The position numbers and the translations under genes were made by a program. A stretch of DNA of 8,441 nucleotides from the NCBI GenBank assembly GCA_022615595.1, contig JAKEGI010000203.1, positions 1-8,441 of the forward strand, in the 5' to 3' direction. The stretch's first letter is position 1; every line of letters starts with the position of its first letter. Positions 6,527 to 8,441 of this stretch are shown piece after piece. A model generated the notes under the pieces. That model searched no databases. It was not told the origin of the DNA and worked only from the letters and a program-made list of their open reading frames with translations. This DNA comes from Bacteroidales bacterium (GTDB taxonomy: Bacteria > Bacteroidota > Bacteroidia > Bacteroidales > VadinHA17).

Positions 6527-7726
6527 TCAATCGCGTTTGGTGGGTTCCCATATACCATTTTTAATCCCCTTTACTGCCTTTAAAAACCCCTGTATCAGTG
6601 CTGCATTCATCATTATAAACTGCGTCACATATCGCAGGTATAACATTTTACGCCCCTGTTCGTTCAGTGCCAGGTCAAGCGCCGACAAAAGTAGGAAAAT
6701 TAACTGAAGGGCTAACAGACAAAAATAGAAAGCGGAGCTTGCCGAAAGAATGACTGTTGTCATAAAAACCAGCAGTAGAAAAAGCGGTGAAAACCATCTG
6801 AGCACCTTATGCGAGAAAAATGAAAATGAGACCTTTATATTACGTGACGGGAATGGCCCGAACCGGAAGAGGTTCTGGTATGATCCTGCCGCGATCCTGA
6901 CTCTGCGTTTGTACTGCCTGGCAAGGTCTGACTGTGTGTCCTCGGTGACAGTTGCGGATGGGATATTTCTGACAGCATATTCTTTTTTTACCACTGCCAG
7001 GCCGACATAGAGGTCATCCACCAGGGTGTTCTCAGGTATGATTGGAAACAGGTCACGCCTGATGGCGTAGCATCCTCCATAGGGTCCGGTCATTGTACCC
7101 CAGACCGTTGCTTCAGCATTCTTCAATGCAGATTCAAACCTGCCGTAGAAGTTTTCCTGACTCGCAACGCCCTTTGCTGATGAGGGTGCGGGTGTAACGG
7201 AGGCATCGCACAATCCGGTGCCCGCGAAGGAGATTCCCTCTGCCAGCAGTCTGACAGTGTCTGTTGAAAAGATAACATTTGCATCAGTTATGATGAGAAT
7301 GTCGCCCACAGCAATACCAGCGAGATCATTTAGCATGGCAGCCTTACCTCTTCTTGTCCCGCTTCTGTGGAGCCTGACCCTGTTAACGTCAGCAGCAAAG
7401 GATTTTACTATGTCATCGGTAGAGTCGTCTGAAGCATCAGATCCGACAAGTATTTCAACCAATTCAGCCGGGTAGTCTGATAAAAGAAGACTGGTCAGTT
7501 TCGTCCTGAGCACCTTCTCTTCATTGCAGGCCGGTATCAGAACTGAGACAGATCGATGGGCAGGAGCAGAGTTATCCTGTTGTTCCATGCTCCTGGCTGT
7601 CCCCGCTTGCCGGTTTCTTATGCCCGGTGTGCTGATTGCTGCCAGTGTGAACACAAGTGCTGGATAAAGAATGTAGCTCCATCCCAGCAACATGGCAGCA
7701 ATAAAAAGCACCATTTCAGCGGCCAT
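6527..7726 (-). CDS. Membrane-bound family 2 glycosyltransferase
   Basis: This inner-membrane GT-A enzyme should transfer sugar from a nucleotide-sugar donor during polysaccharide or glycolipid synthesis; donor and acceptor cannot be read. From ATG 7726 it has 399 residues. There is an N-terminal helix (about 5-32), then a GT2 domain (about 60-290) starting [12 protein letters not shown]. Donor-site motif D148-A-N150 stands where many relatives have Dx[15 protein letters not shown] follows, then the catalytic-base motif TED (E262, D263). The position of the QxxRW motif of processive synthases reads [15 protein letters not shown], so the tryptophan is absent and a non-processive transferase is more likely than a cellulose- or hyaluronan-type synthase. 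Three or so C-terminal helices follow (about 305-390). An alternative start at 7714 (MVLFIAA) would follow the previous stop as TGA-A-ATG, like ribBA. With 7726 the genes overlap by 11 bases. Confidence 0.87.
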   Translation of the reverse strand: MAAEMVLFIAAMLLGWSYILYPALVFTLAAISTPGIRNRQAGTARSMEQQDNSAPAHRSVSVLIPACNEEKVLRTKLTSLLLSDYPAELVEILVGSDASDDSTDDIVKSFAADVNRVRLHRSGTRRGKAAMLNDLAGIAVGDILIITDANVIFSTDTVRLLAEGISFAGTGLCDASVTPAPSSAKGVASQENFYGRFESALKNAEATVWGTMTGPYGGCYAIRRDLFPIIPENTLVDDLYVGLAVVKKEYAVRNIPSATVTEDTQSDLARQYKRRVRIAAGSYQNLFRFGPFPSRNIKVSFSFFSHKVLRWFSPLFLLLVFMTTVILSASSAFYFCLLALQLIFLLLSALDLALNEQGRKMLYLRYVTQFIMMNAALIQGFLKAVKGIKNGIWEPTKRD

Positions 7727-8441
7727 GGCAAAGTGTTCCGTAAAATTTCAGCATTAATTCTGTCTGAACAATGTTATTGTACCTCCTCCTGACAAGCTCC
7801 CTTGCAGCCTCTCCTGTCGTTCTCCTGGTCTCGGGGCTATCGAGTGCCTGTGTGAGTGCATTGCAAAATGAAACAGCATCTCTCGCAATAAAAAGTTCCT
7901 TTCCGCTGGTCACAGGCAGTCCTGTCGCAGCGACAGGGGTCACCACCACTGTTTTGCCGAGGCTCATCGCCTCGATGATCTTTATTCGCAGTCCGCTGCC
8001 TGCGAAGAGCGGAGCTATAAGCACTGTCATCGACTCCATGAATGTACGGGCATTATCAACCTCCCCCATAAAGATGACATTGGGGACGCTCATTTGCACG
8101 GCTGTCTCGTCTGAAGCGCCACGGCCTGCGATGAAGAGCCTCGCATCTGCATGGCTTCTGATTACCTGGGGCCACACAGCCTTCATAAACCATCTGAGTC
8201 CGTCAATGTTGGGTTCCCAGTTCAGTGCCCCTATGAATCCCACATTCATTTCATCGGGCGGGTATTCCTTTATCATGTCTGTGACCTCCGCGCCAGTCTC
8301 TGACAGCATGACCGGGTTGCCGGAAGAGACAGACCGGAACCAATGGAAGTCAGGTTCGCTTATTGGCACGATAGCATCAAATACTCTGGCAGATGCAAGT
8401 TCCTTCTTCCTTATTCTCCGGGAGAGATTCTTCAGGTAGGC
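7716..8441 (-). CDS. Family 4-type (GT-B) glycosyltransferase, C-terminal part; 5' end beyond right edge
   Basis: The frame is open from base 8441 to the TGA at 7716-7718, giving 241 residues and no start. The first 24 codons (AYLKNLSRRIRKKELASA then RVFDAI) continue without a break into VPISEPDFHWFRS. The GTG at 8369 is therefore an internal valine, not a start. The fragment holds the end of the acceptor-side Rossmann domain and the whole nucleotide-sugar-binding one. Motifs are VGFIGALNWEPNIDGLRWF, LFIAGRG, NVIFMGEVDNA, and the donor-binding GSGLRIKIIEAMSLGKTVV, which ends in the EAMSLG glutamate typical of GT4 enzymes. It should be cytoplasmic or membrane-associated, acting in surface polysaccharide or glycolipid assembly. 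It overlaps or abuts the downstream family 2 transferase, so the two probably serve one pathway. Confidence 0.88.
   Translation of the reverse strand, partial: AYLKNLSRRIRKKELASARVFDAIVPISEPDFHWFRSVSSGNPVMLSETGAEVTDMIKEYPPDEMNVGFIGALNWEPNIDGLRWFMKAVWPQVIRSHADARLFIAGRGASDETAVQMSVPNVIFMGEVDNARTFMESMTVLIAPLFAGSGLRIKIIEAMSLGKTVVVTPVAATGLPVTSGKELFIARDAVSFCNALTQALDSPETRRTTGEAARELVRRRYNNIVQTELMLKFYGTLCHGR

Noticed and set aside
8367..8369. GTG as the start of the right-edge glycosyltransferase
   Set aside because: The frame continues open to the window edge, and the upstream 24 codons (including KELASARVFDAI) read as normal GT4 sequence. The gene is therefore truncated by the window, not started here.
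7771..8439. Plus-strand open frame of 222 codons opposite the right-edge glycosyltransferase
   Set aside because: The minus-strand frame has unmistakable GT4 motifs along its length. The plus product is a low-complexity Ser/Ala/Leu sequence with no motif.

Overview
The window reads as chromosome of a Bacteroidota member, probably in or near the Bacteroidales. The support is an RprX/RprY-type two-component pair, several good matches to the Bacteroidota -7 promoter element TAnnTTTG, start codons without clear Shine-Dalgarno sequences, a fused RibBA, and an estimated GC content near 48-50 %. No phage, plasmid, CRISPR, tRNA or rRNA signal was seen, and most of the content is housekeeping.

Layout, left to right. 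(1) Bases 1-93, minus strand: the first 31 codons of an exported protein that runs off the left edge. (2) Bases 94-217: a divergent regulatory region with four helically phased TTAA boxes and a -7-like element on each strand. (3) Bases 218-2457, plus: a membrane sensor histidine kinase and an OmpR-family response regulator, joined by an ATGA overlap. (4) Bases 2458-2731: a noncoding gap between convergent genes. It holds short tandem repeats and then a compound palindromic element of about 156 bp that ends in a likely terminator. (5) Bases 2732-3217, minus: cytidine deaminase. (6) Bases 3326-4321, plus: a lipoprotein glucosaminidase with two LysM domains behind a well-formed promoter. (7) Bases 4332-8441, minus: a tight run of genes in the order family-4-type glycosyltransferase (cut by the right edge), membrane glycosyltransferase of family 2, ribBA, fmt. 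These overlap or abut by a few bases, so they are probably co-transcribed from a promoter beyond the right edge.

How they fit together: the kinase and regulator probably control their own promoter and the divergent exported gene through the shared TTAA array. The glycosyltransferases look like the end of a surface-polysaccharide cluster that runs into riboflavin and translation-initiation genes. Cytidine deaminase salvages pyrimidines, and the LysM glucosaminidase remodels peptidoglycan.

The strongest non-routine signals are the phased TTAA array and the pair of inverted hairpins in the 2.5-2.7 kb gap, whose stems differ only by compensating base-pair changes. I see no convincing case for a wholly new multi-gene system here.
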